The notes under the pieces are model-generated. The model had not been told where the DNA came from. It did no database searches and was given only the letters and a program-made list of their open reading frames with translations. This document shows positions 34,157 through 43,080 of a stretch of 64,000 bases of DNA, piece by piece. The DNA comes from Rubrivirga marina (GTDB taxonomy: Bacteria > Bacteroidota > Rhodothermia > Rhodothermales > Rubricoccaceae): assembly GCF_002283365.1 (NCBI RefSeq), contig NZ_MQWD01000001.1, positions 1,038,724 through 1,102,723 of the forward strand. The letters are read 5' to 3'. How positions within the stretch are numbered: position 1 is the first letter of the stretch; the number at the start of each line of letters is the position of its first letter. Position numbers and translations under genes: made by a program.

Positions 34157-36931
34157 ATGATCTCGAAAGACGTCAAGCGCCTCCTCCTCAAGCTCAACGA
34201 CCCGATGACCCGGGCGCTCGAAGGCGCCGCCGGGCTGGCGGTCGGCCGCGGCCACTACGAGGTGACCGTCGAGCACCTCCTCCTGAAGCTGTTGGAGGAC
34301 GGGACCGGCGACGCCGCGCTCGCCCTCTCCCGCCTCGGCGTTGAGCCGGGCCGAGTGGGCAAGGCGCTGACCGACACGATCGAGGGCTACCGGACCGGCA
34401 ACGCGGGCCGGCCGGCGTTCTCGCCGCTCCTGCTGGACCTCGTCGAGCGCGCGTGGGTGGCCGGGTCGGTTCACCATGGCCTCGGCGAGATCCGGTCCGG
34501 CTCGTTCCTCGAGGCGTATCTGGAGAGCGACGCGCTCGCCACGTCGCCCGCTCGCGAGGCCATGAGTGAGGCCAAGGCCGACGACCTCCGCGACCGGTTC
34601 TTCGAGCTGATCGAGGGCTCCGACGAGAACCGCGCCTCGGCCCGCGGTGGCCGGCCCCTCGCGGACGCGAGCGGGAAGGAAGGCGAGACGGCGCTCGACA
34701 TCTACACGCACTCGCTCACGCAGCAGGCCCGCGACGACGGCATCGACCCCATCTTCGGGCGCGACCGCGAAATCCGCCAGGTCATCGACGTGCTCTCGCG
34801 GCGGCGGAAGAACAACCCGATCCTGGTCGGCGAGGCCGGCGTGGGCAAGACGGCCGTGGTCGAGGGGCTCGCGCTCCGGATCGTGGCCGGCGACGTGCCC
34901 GACAGCCTCAAGGAGGCCGAGATCGCCGCGCTCGACCTCGGCGCGCTCCAGGCGGGCGCCGGCGTCAAGGGCGAGTTCGAGGCCCGCATGAAGGCCGTCA
35001 TCGACGCCGTCAAGGACGCGCCCAAGCCGACGATCCTCTTTATCGACGAGGCCCACACGCTCGTCGGCGCCGGCGGCGCGGCGGGCACCGGCGATGCGGC
35101 CAACCTCCTCAAGCCCGCACTCGCGCGTGGCGAGCTCCGCAGCGTCGCGGCCACGACGTGGAGCGAGTACAAAAAGCACATCGAGAAGGACCCGGCGCTG
35201 GCGCGGCGCTTCCAGATGGTCAAGGTCGACGAGCCCGACGTCGAGACGGCCGTCGTGATGATGCGCGGCGTGCGCGACCGCTACGAGGACCACCACGCCG
35301 TCCAGATCACCGACGCCGCCGTCCGCGCCGCCGTCGAGCTTTCGGACCGCTACCTCTCCGGCCGCCAGCTTCCCGACAAGTCGGTTGACCTGATCGACAC
35401 GGCCTCCGCCCGCGTGCGGATGTCGCAGGACGCCACGCCGGCCGCGCTCGACGACCTCGGCCGCCGGCTCCACGAGATCGAGACCGAGCTGACGGCCCAG
35501 CGCCGCGACGCCTCCGCCGGCCTCGGCACGGGCGAGACGCTCGACGACCTCGAGGCCGAGCGCGACCGGCTGAACCAGCGGCGCGAGGCGCTCGAGGCGC
35601 GGTGGAAGGAGGAGCAGTCGCTCGCCCGCGAGCTGGAAGGCGCGCGGAGGGCCGCGGCCACGGCCGGCGGCGACGTGCCCGCGGGGGTCCGCGACCTCCA
35701 CGCGCGACTGGAGCAACTGCAAGAGGCCAACGGCCCGCTCGTCCACGCCGAGGTGGGCCAGCGCGTCGTCGCCGAGGTCATCGCCGACTGGACGGGCATC
35801 CCCATTGGCGACATGATTAAGGACGAGGCGCAGCTGCTCCTCGAGCTCGAAGACCGCCTGACATCGCGGATCCGGGGCCAGGACGGCGCGCTCGTCGAGA
35901 TCGCCGACGCCATCCGCACGGCGAAGGCCGGGATGCGGAAGGCCGACGCGCCGATCGGTGTGTTTCTGCTGGTCGGCCCGTCCGGCGTGGGCAAGACCGA
36001 GACGGCGCGGGCCCTCGCGGAGCTCCTGTTCGGCGGCGAGCGGTTCCTCGTCTCGATCAACATGAGCGAGTACCAGGAGAGCCACACGACGAGCCAGCTC
36101 AAGGGCGCGCCCCCCGGCTACGTCGGCTACGGCGAGGGCGGCGTGCTCACCGAGGCGGTCCGCCAGCGGCCGTACTCCGTCGTGCTGCTCGACGAGGTCG
36201 AGAAGGCGCACATCGACGTGATGGAGCTGTTCTACCAGGTGTTCGACCGCGGCATCCTCCGCGACGGCGAGGGCCGCGAGGTCGACTTCTCGAACACGAT
36301 CATCCTCTGCACCTCGAACGTCGGGAGCGACCTCGTGCAGCAGGCGTCGATGGCCGAGGAGGCGCCCACCCTCGACAGCCTCCGCGACCTCATCCACGAG
36401 CCGCTGGCGTCACACTTCCAGCCGGCGTTGCTCGGGCGGATGAACACGATCCCGTTCCTCTCGCTCGATCGCGACGCGATGGCCCAGATCGCCCGGCTCA
36501 AGCTGGGCAAGGTCGACAAGCGGCTCCGCGCGAATCACGGCATCCGGTTCACATTCACCGACGAGGTCGTGGAGACGATTGCCGACCGGTGCACGACGAT
36601 CGACGCCGGCGCCCGCAACATCGACGCGATCATCGACCGGACCGTCCTGCCCGAGGCGAGCCGTGCGCTCCTCACGCGGCTGGCGGAGGAAAACCTCCCG
36701 GCCGCGCTGGAGCTGGGCCTCGACGAGGCCGGCAACTTTACCTACACGTTCGTCGAGCCCGGCGAGCGGCCCGACCTCGAGGTCGCTGCCAACGACACCG
36801 AGGCGCTCGCCGAGGGGGCCGACCTCGGCGGCGATGGTGCCTCCCTCGACGCCCCCCAGACCGCGCCCGAGGCGGACGGGGCCGCGCTCGACGGGGCCAC
36901 CGAGGCCGACGACCCCGAGCCGACCGCGTAG
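34157..36931 (+). CDS. clpV: T6SS sheath-recycling ATPase TssH (ClpV)
   Basis: A 924-residue double AAA+ ATPase of the ClpV group that takes apart contracted sheaths. It has an N-terminal double Clp-N repeat (about 10-150), first Walker A G-E-A-G-V-G-K-T at about residue 227, Walker B F-I-D-E-A-H at about 296, a middle coiled-coil (about 430-540), second Walker A G-P-S-G-V-G-K-T-E at about 612, and Walker B V-L-L-D-E-V-E-K. The acidic, Ala-rich tail (about 860-924) is longer than usual. Presence of ClpV argues for a true T6SS and against an extracellular injection system. Confidence 0.97.
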   Translation: MISKDVKRLLLKLNDPMTRALEGAAGLAVGRGHYEVTVEHLLLKLLEDGTGDAALALSRLGVEPGRVGKALTDTIEGYRTGNAGRPAFSPLLLDLVERAWVAGSVHHGLGEIRSGSFLEAYLESDALATSPAREAMSEAKADDLRDRFFELIEGSDENRASARGGRPLADASGKEGETALDIYTHSLTQQARDDGIDPIFGRDREIRQVIDVLSRRRKNNPILVGEAGVGKTAVVEGLALRIVAGDVPDSLKEAEIAALDLGALQAGAGVKGEFEARMKAVIDAVKDAPKPTILFIDEAHTLVGAGGAAGTGDAANLLKPALARGELRSVAATTWSEYKKHIEKDPALARRFQMVKVDEPDVETAVVMMRGVRDRYEDHHAVQITDAAVRAAVELSDRYLSGRQLPDKSVDLIDTASARVRMSQDATPAALDDLGRRLHEIETELTAQRRDASAGLGTGETLDDLEAERDRLNQRREALEARWKEEQSLARELEGARRAAATAGGDVPAGVRDLHARLEQLQEANGPLVHAEVGQRVVAEVIADWTGIPIGDMIKDEAQLLLELEDRLTSRIRGQDGALVEIADAIRTAKAGMRKADAPIGVFLLVGPSGVGKTETARALAELLFGGERFLVSINMSEYQESHTTSQLKGAPPGYVGYGEGGVLTEAVRQRPYSVVLLDEVEKAHIDVMELFYQVFDRGILRDGEGREVDFSNTIILCTSNVGSDLVQQASMAEEAPTLDSLRDLIHEPLASHFQPALLGRMNTIPFLSLDRDAMAQIARLKLGKVDKRLRANHGIRFTFTDEVVETIADRCTTIDAGARNIDAIIDRTVLPEASRALLTRLAEENLPAALELGLDEAGNFTYTFVEPGERPDLEVAANDTEALAEGADLGGDGASLDAPQTAPEADGAALDGATEADDPEPTA

Positions 36932-36933
36932 CC

Positions 36934-39138
36934 ATGCCCACCCTCCACCGCATCGCCCGCCACGAGTTCGCCTGCAGCGCGCTCGGCCCGGAGACCTTCC
37001 GCGTCGTCCGCTTCGAGGGCACGGAGGCCATCTCGCGGCCCTACCGCTTCGAGGTGGAGCTCGTCTCGGACGACCCGGAGGTGGCCTTCGAAGACGTCAT
37101 CGACAAGCCGGCCACGCTGACGATGTACCGCGGCGACGACCCGTCCGAGGTCGACGGGATCGTGGTCGACTTCGAGCAGTCGCACGAGGCCGGCGGGCAG
37201 TCGGAGTTCCGATACGCCTACCGCGCCGTCCTCGTCCCGCGGCTGTGGCGGCTCGGGCTCTCGTTCCAGAGCCGGATCTTCCAGAACCTGACGGTCGAGG
37301 AGATCGTGTCGAAGGTGCTCGACGACGCGGGCGTCGACTACCGGTTCAAGCTGTCCGCGTCCTACGACCCGCGCGAGTACACGACGCAGTACAAGGAGAC
37401 CGACCTCGACTTCGTCCAGCGGCTCCTCGAGTTCGAGGGGATCCGGTACTACTTCACGCACGAGGGCGGGGCCGAGACGCTCGTGATGAGCGACGACGCG
37501 AGCGACGCGCCCGATGTCGAGGGCGACCCCGTCGTGGGATACAGCCACGCCGACGGGCTCCGGCCCAGCGACAGCCTCGAGACGATCCGCGACTTCCTCG
37601 CGCGCCAGCGGCTCGTGACGGCCAAGGCCGAGATCAAGGACTACAACTACCGGACGCCCGAGACCGAGCTGTTCTCGGAGACCGAGCACGGCCAGAAGCC
37701 GGCCCTCGGCGTCCACTCCGACTCGGCCGTCCACATGATGGACGGCGGGCGGGGTGGCCAGCTGGCGAAGGTCCGGTCGGAGGAGATCGAGACGACGCGG
37801 CTGACGATGACGGGCACCGGCGACTGCCTCCGCTTCCGCTCCGGCCACCGGTTCTCGCTGACGGACCACTACCGCGACGGGCTCAACCAGGACTACCTCC
37901 TCGTTGAGGTCCAGCACCTCGGGACGCAGCCCGACGCGGCCGAGTCGCACGGGACCACGACGCGGGCGGCCGACGAGGCGCCGCCGGGTTACTCGAACGC
38001 CTTCACGTGCGTCCCGGCTACGACGCCGTACCGGCCGCCGCGCCTCACGCCGGAGCCCAAGCTGCCGGGCGTCCTCACGGCCAAGGTCGAGAGCGCCGGC
38101 GGCACCTACGCGCCGGTCGACGACCAGGGCCGGTACCGCGTCCGCTTCCCGTTCGACATCGGGGACGCGGGTGACGCCGGCGCCACGAAGCCCGTCCGCC
38201 TCGCCCAGGGGTACACCGGCGGCGGGTACGGCATGCACTTCCCGGTCCACAAGGGGGCCGAGATGGTCGTCGCCTGCGTCGACGGGAACGTCGACCGGAT
38301 CGTCGGGCTCTCGACGGTCTACAACCCCACGCAGTTCTCGCCGGTCACGAGCAGCAACCCGTCCGAGAACGTCCTCCGGTCGTGGGGCGAGAACGAGCTG
38401 ACGTTCGACGACAAGCAGGGGGAGGAGCTCGTGTTCATGCACGCGACGAAGGACCACCTCTGCGAGGTCGTCGATAACCAGGAGAACCACGTCGGGACGA
38501 ACCGGGCGCAAACGGTCGGCAATGACGAGACGCTCTCGGTCGGGAACGACCAGAAAGAGACGGTCGGGCACGACAACGAGTTGACGGTCGGGAACGACCA
38601 GATGCTCACGGTCGGCGTGAACCGGACGATCACCGTCGGCGGGAGCCACACCGAGAGCATCGGGTCCAGCCAGTCCGTGACGGTAGGCGTCGCGGCCAGC
38701 GAGTCGGTCGGCGCCGCGAAGACGGTGAGCGTCGGGGCCGCCTACGCCGTGACCGTCGGGGCCGGGTACCAGATCAGCGTCGGCGCGGTGAGCTCCGAGT
38801 CCGTGGGGGGCGCGAAGTCGCTCACCGCCAGCGGCCCGATCTCGAACAGCGCCGGGGCCGCCTACGAGGTCACCGCCGGGGCCGACCTCACGTGGGAGGC
38901 CGGCAAGGACGGGAAGATGACGATCGGGAAGAAGCTGTTCATCGAGAGCGGCGACGCCCTCAGCATCAAGGGCAAGAAGAAGGTGAACATCGAGGCCGCC
39001 GACCAACTCACGCTCAAATGCGGGAGCGCCGAGATCATCCTGAAGAAGAACGGCGACATCAGCCTGAAGGGGAAGAAGATCGATATCAAGGGGTCGGGGA
39101 AAGTCACCATGAAGGGCTCCCAGATCGCCGAGAACTAG
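36934..39138 (+). CDS. vgrG: T6SS spike protein VgrG
   Basis: A 734-residue VgrG forming the trimeric spike. Residues 1-380 are the gp27-like base, including D-L-D-F-V-Q-R-L-L-E-F-E-G-I-R-Y-Y-F at about 155-172. Residues 400-480 are the gp5 OB fold (D-D-Q-G-R-Y-R-V-R-F-P-F-D). Residues about 525-730 are a long beta-helix of repeats with T-V-G or S-V-G steps, later changing to K-G-K-K steps. There is no enzymatic C-terminal domain, so the cargo is carried separately. The next genes (DUF6484, DUF2169, DUF4150) look like its loading set. Confidence 0.96.
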   Translation: MPTLHRIARHEFACSALGPETFRVVRFEGTEAISRPYRFEVELVSDDPEVAFEDVIDKPATLTMYRGDDPSEVDGIVVDFEQSHEAGGQSEFRYAYRAVLVPRLWRLGLSFQSRIFQNLTVEEIVSKVLDDAGVDYRFKLSASYDPREYTTQYKETDLDFVQRLLEFEGIRYYFTHEGGAETLVMSDDASDAPDVEGDPVVGYSHADGLRPSDSLETIRDFLARQRLVTAKAEIKDYNYRTPETELFSETEHGQKPALGVHSDSAVHMMDGGRGGQLAKVRSEEIETTRLTMTGTGDCLRFRSGHRFSLTDHYRDGLNQDYLLVEVQHLGTQPDAAESHGTTTRAADEAPPGYSNAFTCVPATTPYRPPRLTPEPKLPGVLTAKVESAGGTYAPVDDQGRYRVRFPFDIGDAGDAGATKPVRLAQGYTGGGYGMHFPVHKGAEMVVACVDGNVDRIVGLSTVYNPTQFSPVTSSNPSENVLRSWGENELTFDDKQGEELVFMHATKDHLCEVVDNQENHVGTNRAQTVGNDETLSVGNDQKETVGHDNELTVGNDQMLTVGVNRTITVGGSHTESIGSSQSVTVGVAASESVGAAKTVSVGAAYAVTVGAGYQISVGAVSSESVGGAKSLTASGPISNSAGAAYEVTAGADLTWEAGKDGKMTIGKKLFIESGDALSIKGKKKVNIEAADQLTLKCGSAEIILKKNGDISLKGKKIDIKGSGKVTMKGSQIAEN

Positions 39139-39149
39139 CCACACCGCCC

Positions 39150-39602
39150 ATGTCCATCGCCTTCGATACGTCCACGCAGGAGGCCCGCGTCTGCGACGTC
39201 GACGCGCTCCGCGTCTCGTTCGACGACGGGACCGAACTCCCGTGCCGGCTGCTCCAGACGAGCGCCGGCCCCCCGCTCGCGCTCGCCGTCGGCGACGTCG
39301 TCCTCGTTACCTGCCCGCCCGGCGCCGGGGTCGGCTACGTCCTCGGGCGCGTCGAGGCGGCCGCCCCGCCCGACGGTGAGCCCGCCTCGGACGTCCGGAT
39401 CACGATGCCGGGGAAGGTCGACACCGTCCGGATCAACGGGAAGCGCGTCCACATCCAGGCCGACGAAGAGGTCGTGCTGGAGTGCGGCGACGGCCGGATC
39501 CGGATCGACAAGCGCGGGAAGGTGACCGTCCTCGGCCGCGACGTGACGAGCCGGGCCCGCCACTCGCACAAGATCAAGGGCTCCAGCGTCGCCATCAACT
39601 AG
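39150..39602 (+). CDS. DUF6484-like T6SS accessory protein
   Basis: A 150-residue protein. The first 70 residues hold V-G-D-V-V-L-V-T-C-P-P-G-A-G-V-G-Y-V-L-G-R-V, the shape of DUF6484 domains. The second half is a beta-helix-like tail of short strands (V-H-I-Q-A-D-E-E-V-V-L-E-C-G-D, R-I-D-K-R-G-K-V-T-V-L-G) ending in H-K-I-K-G-S-S-V-A-I-N, closely resembling the end of VgrG and of DUF2345 tips. It may extend the spike or bind it. The family occurs with VgrG, DUF2169 and DUF4150 genes. Confidence 0.75.
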   Translation: MSIAFDTSTQEARVCDVDALRVSFDDGTELPCRLLQTSAGPPLALAVGDVVLVTCPPGAGVGYVLGRVEAAAPPDGEPASDVRITMPGKVDTVRINGKRVHIQADEEVVLECGDGRIRIDKRGKVTVLGRDVTSRARHSHKIKGSSVAIN

Positions 39603-39616
39603 GCCGCGGCCCCGCG

Positions 39617-40636
39617 ATGGAGATCGTCAACCCCACGCCGTTCGCCGCCGCCCCGGCCGCCGTCGCCGACCTCGACGGGGCCGACCTCCTCGTGGTCATC
39701 GTCAAGGCGACGTACGCGCTCGACGGGCAGGGGGGGATGGCGCCGGCGGAGGCCCAGCGCGAGGTCCAACTGGCCGACACGTTCGTCGGCGAGGAGGGCG
39801 CGTCGAGCGTCGCCTACGCCTCCGACCTCGCCATCGGGAAGACGTCGACCGACGTCGTGCTGACGGGCGCGGCGTACCCCCGGCGCCCAGGCGACCGGGA
39901 GGGGGAGGTCGGGGTCCAGGTCGGCGCGGCGAAGGCGTCGTTCCGCGTGTTCGGCGAGCGCGAGTGGCAGTCGGCGCTCGGCGTGACGCGGATGTCGCGG
40001 CCGGAGCCGTTCGAGCGGATCCCGCTGGGCTACGAACGCGCGGCCGGCGGCACCGACGCCTCGCCGAGCGCCGAGCGCGACCACGACTTCGACGCCCGGA
40101 ACCCGGTCGGCGTCGGGTTCCGAGCCAAGCGGACCCGCCGCGTCGTCGACGCCTCGCCGCTCCCCAACTTCGAGCGCCCCGATGCGCTCGTCCGCACGCC
40201 CGACGACCGGCCGCCGCCGGCGCCTGTCGGGTTCGTCGCGCCCGGCTGGCAGCCGCGCGCCGCCTTCGCGGGGACCTACGACGCCGCCTGGGCCGAGACC
40301 CGGAGCCCCCGCCTCCCGACGGACTTCGACGTCCGGTTCTTCGACGTGGCCCCAGACGGGCTCACGGTCCCCGGCCGGCTGCGGGGCGACGAGCACGGGG
40401 CCGCGCTCGGCGTCTCTCCGCAGGGCCTCCTCCGGTTCACGCTGCCCGGGCTGGCCCTGACGGCCGAGGTCACCAGCCGGGCCGGAGGCGTCCTGCCCAT
40501 CGACCTCGGGCTCGACCGCGTCGTCGTCGACGGCGACGCGGGGCTCCACGGCGAGGTCGTCCTCGTGTGGAGCGGGGGCCTCCGCCCGCCGCGCGACCTC
40601 TACGACCTCGGCCCCATCACGCTCTCGACCCCGTAG
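39617..40636 (+). CDS. DUF2169 T6SS cargo-loading protein
   Basis: A 339-residue protein matching DUF2169 over its whole length. N-P-T-P-F at the start, L-V-V-I-V-K-A-T-Y-A-L near residue 28, D-L-A-I-G-K-T-S-T-D-V-V-L-T-G at about 73-87, and N-P-V-G-V-G-F near 160 are its conserved blocks. DUF2169 proteins are encoded between spike genes and effectors and are thought to act as adaptors that help mount a PAAR-like tip and its toxin. The gene order here supports this. It lies 14 bp after the DUF6484-like gene and 2 bp before DUF4150. Confidence 0.92.
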   Translation: MEIVNPTPFAAAPAAVADLDGADLLVVIVKATYALDGQGGMAPAEAQREVQLADTFVGEEGASSVAYASDLAIGKTSTDVVLTGAAYPRRPGDREGEVGVQVGAAKASFRVFGEREWQSALGVTRMSRPEPFERIPLGYERAAGGTDASPSAERDHDFDARNPVGVGFRAKRTRRVVDASPLPNFERPDALVRTPDDRPPPAPVGFVAPGWQPRAAFAGTYDAAWAETRSPRLPTDFDVRFFDVAPDGLTVPGRLRGDEHGAALGVSPQGLLRFTLPGLALTAEVTSRAGGVLPIDLGLDRVVVDGDAGLHGEVVLVWSGGLRPPRDLYDLGPITLSTP

Positions 40637-40638
40637 CC

Positions 40639-41100
40639 ATGCCCTCGTCCGTCGGCGTCAACTTCCTCTCGGTCGTCCACAAGTCGAGCACCGGCACGAC
40701 GATCGCGTTCCCCGACGTCTGCAAGACGCCGAGCCCCGGCGGCCCCATCCCGATCCCCTACCCGAACGTCGCGATGTCGACGGACACGGCGAAGGGGAGC
40801 AAGAAGGTGAAGATGGACGGCAACCCGATCTGCACGAAGGACTCCAACTTCCGCATGAGCACGGGCGACGAGGCCGGGTCGGCGGGCGGCGGCGTCGTCA
40901 GCAACAAGATCAAGGGGAAGGCCGAGTTCGTGATGTTCTCCTTCGACGTGAAGGTCGAGGGGAAGAACGTGGCGCGGGCGTTCGACATCATGCTCCACAA
41001 CGACAAGAACACGCCGCCCTTCCCGGTCCTCCAGCCCCCGGTCGTCGCCATCGGGATGCCGCCGCGGCCGGAGTGCCTGTTCTGCGGGAAGCCGATCTGA
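40639..41100 (+). CDS. DUF4150 PAAR-like spike tip
   Basis: A 153-residue DUF4150 protein that caps the VgrG spike. The conserved stretch is F-P-D-V-C-K-T-P-S-P-G-G-P-I-P-I-P-Y-P-N at about residues 22-41, with K-V-K-M-D-G-N-P-I next. The C-terminal F-C-G-K-P-I contains Cys residues that could bind metal at the tip. It carries no toxin domain. Its TGA overlaps the next ATG (41100), linking it tightly to the ketosynthase-like gene. Confidence 0.93.
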   Translation: MPSSVGVNFLSVVHKSSTGTTIAFPDVCKTPSPGGPIPIPYPNVAMSTDTAKGSKKVKMDGNPICTKDSNFRMSTGDEAGSAGGGVVSNKIKGKAEFVMFSFDVKVEGKNVARAFDIMLHNDKNTPPFPVLQPPVVAIGMPPRPECLFCGKPI

Positions 41101-42215
41101 TGCGCGCCGACGACGTCCGGCTCTCGGTGCGTGGCGTCGGGCTCGCGTGCAGCCTCGGCCTCGGGGCTGTCGACGCGTGCGCGGCGGCGTTCGCCGGCAT
41201 CACGCGGCCGACGCCGATGCCCGGCGTCGACGTGTTCGACCCCGAGGAGGCCGAGGGCGTCGACCTCGCCGTCCACGCGGCCCCGTTCGTGACCGAGGGG
41301 TTCTCCGGGGTCGCCCGGATGGCGCGCCTCGCCGGGGCCGCCCTCGACGACCTCGCCTCCCGCGCCGACCTCCCCGACGACGGCCGGACCGGGATCTGCG
41401 TCGCGCTCCCGAGCGGGTACCACCTCCGCCGCCTCGAGCAGGCCGAGGCGGCCGAAGACCCCGACCCGCCCCCGACGCCCTACGCGCTCGAGGCCGACGT
41501 CCGGGTCGAAGAGCTCCGCGACCGGCTCGTCCCGACGATCCGCCGGTTTTCTAAGGTTGCGCTCCACCCGGGGCCCGGCGCGACGCTCTTCGAGGACGAG
41601 GCCGGCTTCGGCGCGCTCCTCCGCACGGCCGACCTCGCGCTCCGCGGCGGCGCCATCCGCCGCTGCCTCGTCGGCGGCGTCGACTCGCCGCTCGACCCAG
41701 CGACCATCCGCGCGCGCGACCGCGCCGGTGTCCTGTTCACCCCCGAGAACTCGGGCGGGGCCGCGCCGGGCGAGGCCGCCGCCTTCGTCCTCGTCGAGCG
41801 GGCCGACGACCGGGCCGACGGGCTCACGATCTCCGGCGTCGCGCAGGGGCGGGACGTCCCGTTCGTGCCCGACGGCGAGGACCGGCCGGCGGGCGTCGGG
41901 CTCTCTCGGTGCCTCGCCGCCACGCGCGCGGCCGAGCCCGGCCCCATCGGCGCGGTCTACACGTCGCTCAACGGGGCCGCCCACCGGGCCTACGACTGGG
42001 GCTGCGCCCTCGTCCGGCTCGCGGCCGACGGCCCGTTCGAGCCGGAGGCCATCCACCCCGCGACGATGGTCGGCGCCGTCGGCGCGGCGACGGGCCCGGT
42101 CGCCGTGGCCCTCGCCGAGCACGCCCGGTGGCGCGGCTGGGGGCCCCCGGCCGCGGCCGTCTGGCTCGCCAGTGACGCCGGCCCACGCGCTTCATTTCGC
42201 CTCACCGCATCCTGA
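41100..42215 (+). CDS. Degenerate beta-ketoacyl synthase (thiolase-like) protein
   Basis: A 371-residue protein with a thiolase/ketosynthase fold pattern. Near the start comes G-V-G-L-A-C-S-L-G-L-G, later G-G-A-I-R-R-C-L-V-G-G-V-D-S, then G-E-A-A-A-F-V-L-V-E and finally M-V-G-A-V-G-A-A-T-G-P. The place where the active-site Cys is expected reads L-F-E-D-E-A-G-F-G-A-L, without Cys, so it should not condense acyl chains. Such proteins occur beside DUF2169/DUF4150 in T6SS cargo sets. It is likely a structural or chaperone-like helper. It has overlapping stop-start coupling with DUF4150. Confidence 0.78.
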   Translation: MRADDVRLSVRGVGLACSLGLGAVDACAAAFAGITRPTPMPGVDVFDPEEAEGVDLAVHAAPFVTEGFSGVARMARLAGAALDDLASRADLPDDGRTGICVALPSGYHLRRLEQAEAAEDPDPPPTPYALEADVRVEELRDRLVPTIRRFSKVALHPGPGATLFEDEAGFGALLRTADLALRGGAIRRCLVGGVDSPLDPATIRARDRAGVLFTPENSGGAAPGEAAAFVLVERADDRADGLTISGVAQGRDVPFVPDGEDRPAGVGLSRCLAATRAAEPGPIGAVYTSLNGAAHRAYDWGCALVRLAADGPFEPEAIHPATMVGAVGAATGPVAVALAEHARWRGWGPPAAAVWLASDAGPRASFRLTAS

Positions 42216-42219
42216 TCCT

Positions 42220-43071
42220 ATGGGTGGCCCCAGCGCCGAAGACAAACACGTCGCCGCATCCGTCAAGCCCCGTAAGGGGTTCTACCGGAAGGAGGGCGAC
42301 GGCCAAACGAAGGACTACGAGAAGACGTGGGCGAAGAACGGCTACAAGAAGCTGATCTACCAGATCCACCACATCATCCCGGAGGACGCGATCTACAACA
42401 AGGCGGTCGACAAGATCAAGAACGACGACAAGCGGCGGCTCGTGAAGGTGTCCATGCTCCGCTCGAAGTGGAACATCAACGACCCGGACAACCTGATCGG
42501 GCTCCCCGACCTGTACTCCTTCCTCATCTACTTCGACCGGAAGCGGAAGTCCGCCTCGGACACCTCGGTCGACGCGTCGCATGTCAAGGGAAACCAAGAC
42601 GGGGGCTACATCCTGCGGAAGATCAAGCGGCTCAACCAGCGGTCTAGCAACACCAAGGACTTCATCGACCTCCCGAGCCTGTTCGGCCAGACCAGCGCCG
42701 CGGACGCGAGCCCCGAACGCTACCCGGTGCACCTGCCCGTAAGCTGGGGCCACACGAAGTACAACTACGCCGTCGCCGACGACATCCAGAGCGACGTGAT
42801 CAACACGATCGAGGAGACCGCGGAGGAGCACGAGTTGGACTTCGTCGACGTGGCGTCCGAGTTCGAGACCATCGCGAGCGACCGGAAGACGTACCTCCTC
42901 GACCGAGCCGCGACGGCGACCTACGAGCTGTGGCAGAAGCGGTATGAGGGCGTGGCGGAGAGCACCTGGCGGACGCCGTTCACCATGGCCGAGCCGAGCT
43001 CCCCGCTCAAGAAGCCGAAGAAGCGGAAGGCCAGCTCGTCCTCGCCCGCCAAAAAGCGGAAGACCAAATAG
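42220..43071 (+). CDS. T6SS effector, AHH/HNH-type nuclease with basic NLS-like tail
   Basis: A 283-residue lysine-rich protein, probably the toxin of this cargo set. The nuclease core shows I-H-H-I-I-P-E-D-A at about 49-57 (histidine pair), N-I-N-D-P-D-N-L-I-G-L-P at about 85-96, and H-T-K-Y-N-Y-A-V at about 178-185, the order seen in AHH-type His-Me-finger nucleases. The last 20 residues contain K-K-P-K-K-R-K (264-270) and K-K-R-K (278-281), split by A-S-S-S-S-P-A: a bipartite nuclear-localisation-like signal. The next gene resembles Imm11, the usual partner of such toxins. No signal peptide or PAAR domain is present. Nuclease activity is inferred. Confidence 0.75.
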   Translation: MGGPSAEDKHVAASVKPRKGFYRKEGDGQTKDYEKTWAKNGYKKLIYQIHHIIPEDAIYNKAVDKIKNDDKRRLVKVSMLRSKWNINDPDNLIGLPDLYSFLIYFDRKRKSASDTSVDASHVKGNQDGGYILRKIKRLNQRSSNTKDFIDLPSLFGQTSAADASPERYPVHLPVSWGHTKYNYAVADDIQSDVINTIEETAEEHELDFVDVASEFETIASDRKTYLLDRAATATYELWQKRYEGVAESTWRTPFTMAEPSSPLKKPKKRKASSSSPAKKRKTK

Positions 43072-43080
43072 CCCCGACCC

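Noticed and set aside
33026..36397. A 1123-codon open frame on the minus strand across tssG and clpV
   Set aside because: It is antisense to two certain T6SS genes, has low-complexity Arg/Val/Glu/Asp composition and no family motif. Long antisense frames are expected from high third-position GC.
38500..39100. Regular short repeats that could suggest a tandem-repeat or CRISPR array
   Set aside because: They are coding repeats of the VgrG beta-helix, irregular at the DNA level and without equal spacers.
28010..39138. An extracellular contractile injection system or prophage tail
   Set aside because: ClpV, Hcp, TssE, TssF and TssG of T6SS type are all present, and no tail-length, portal or eCIS-specific AAA gene was seen.
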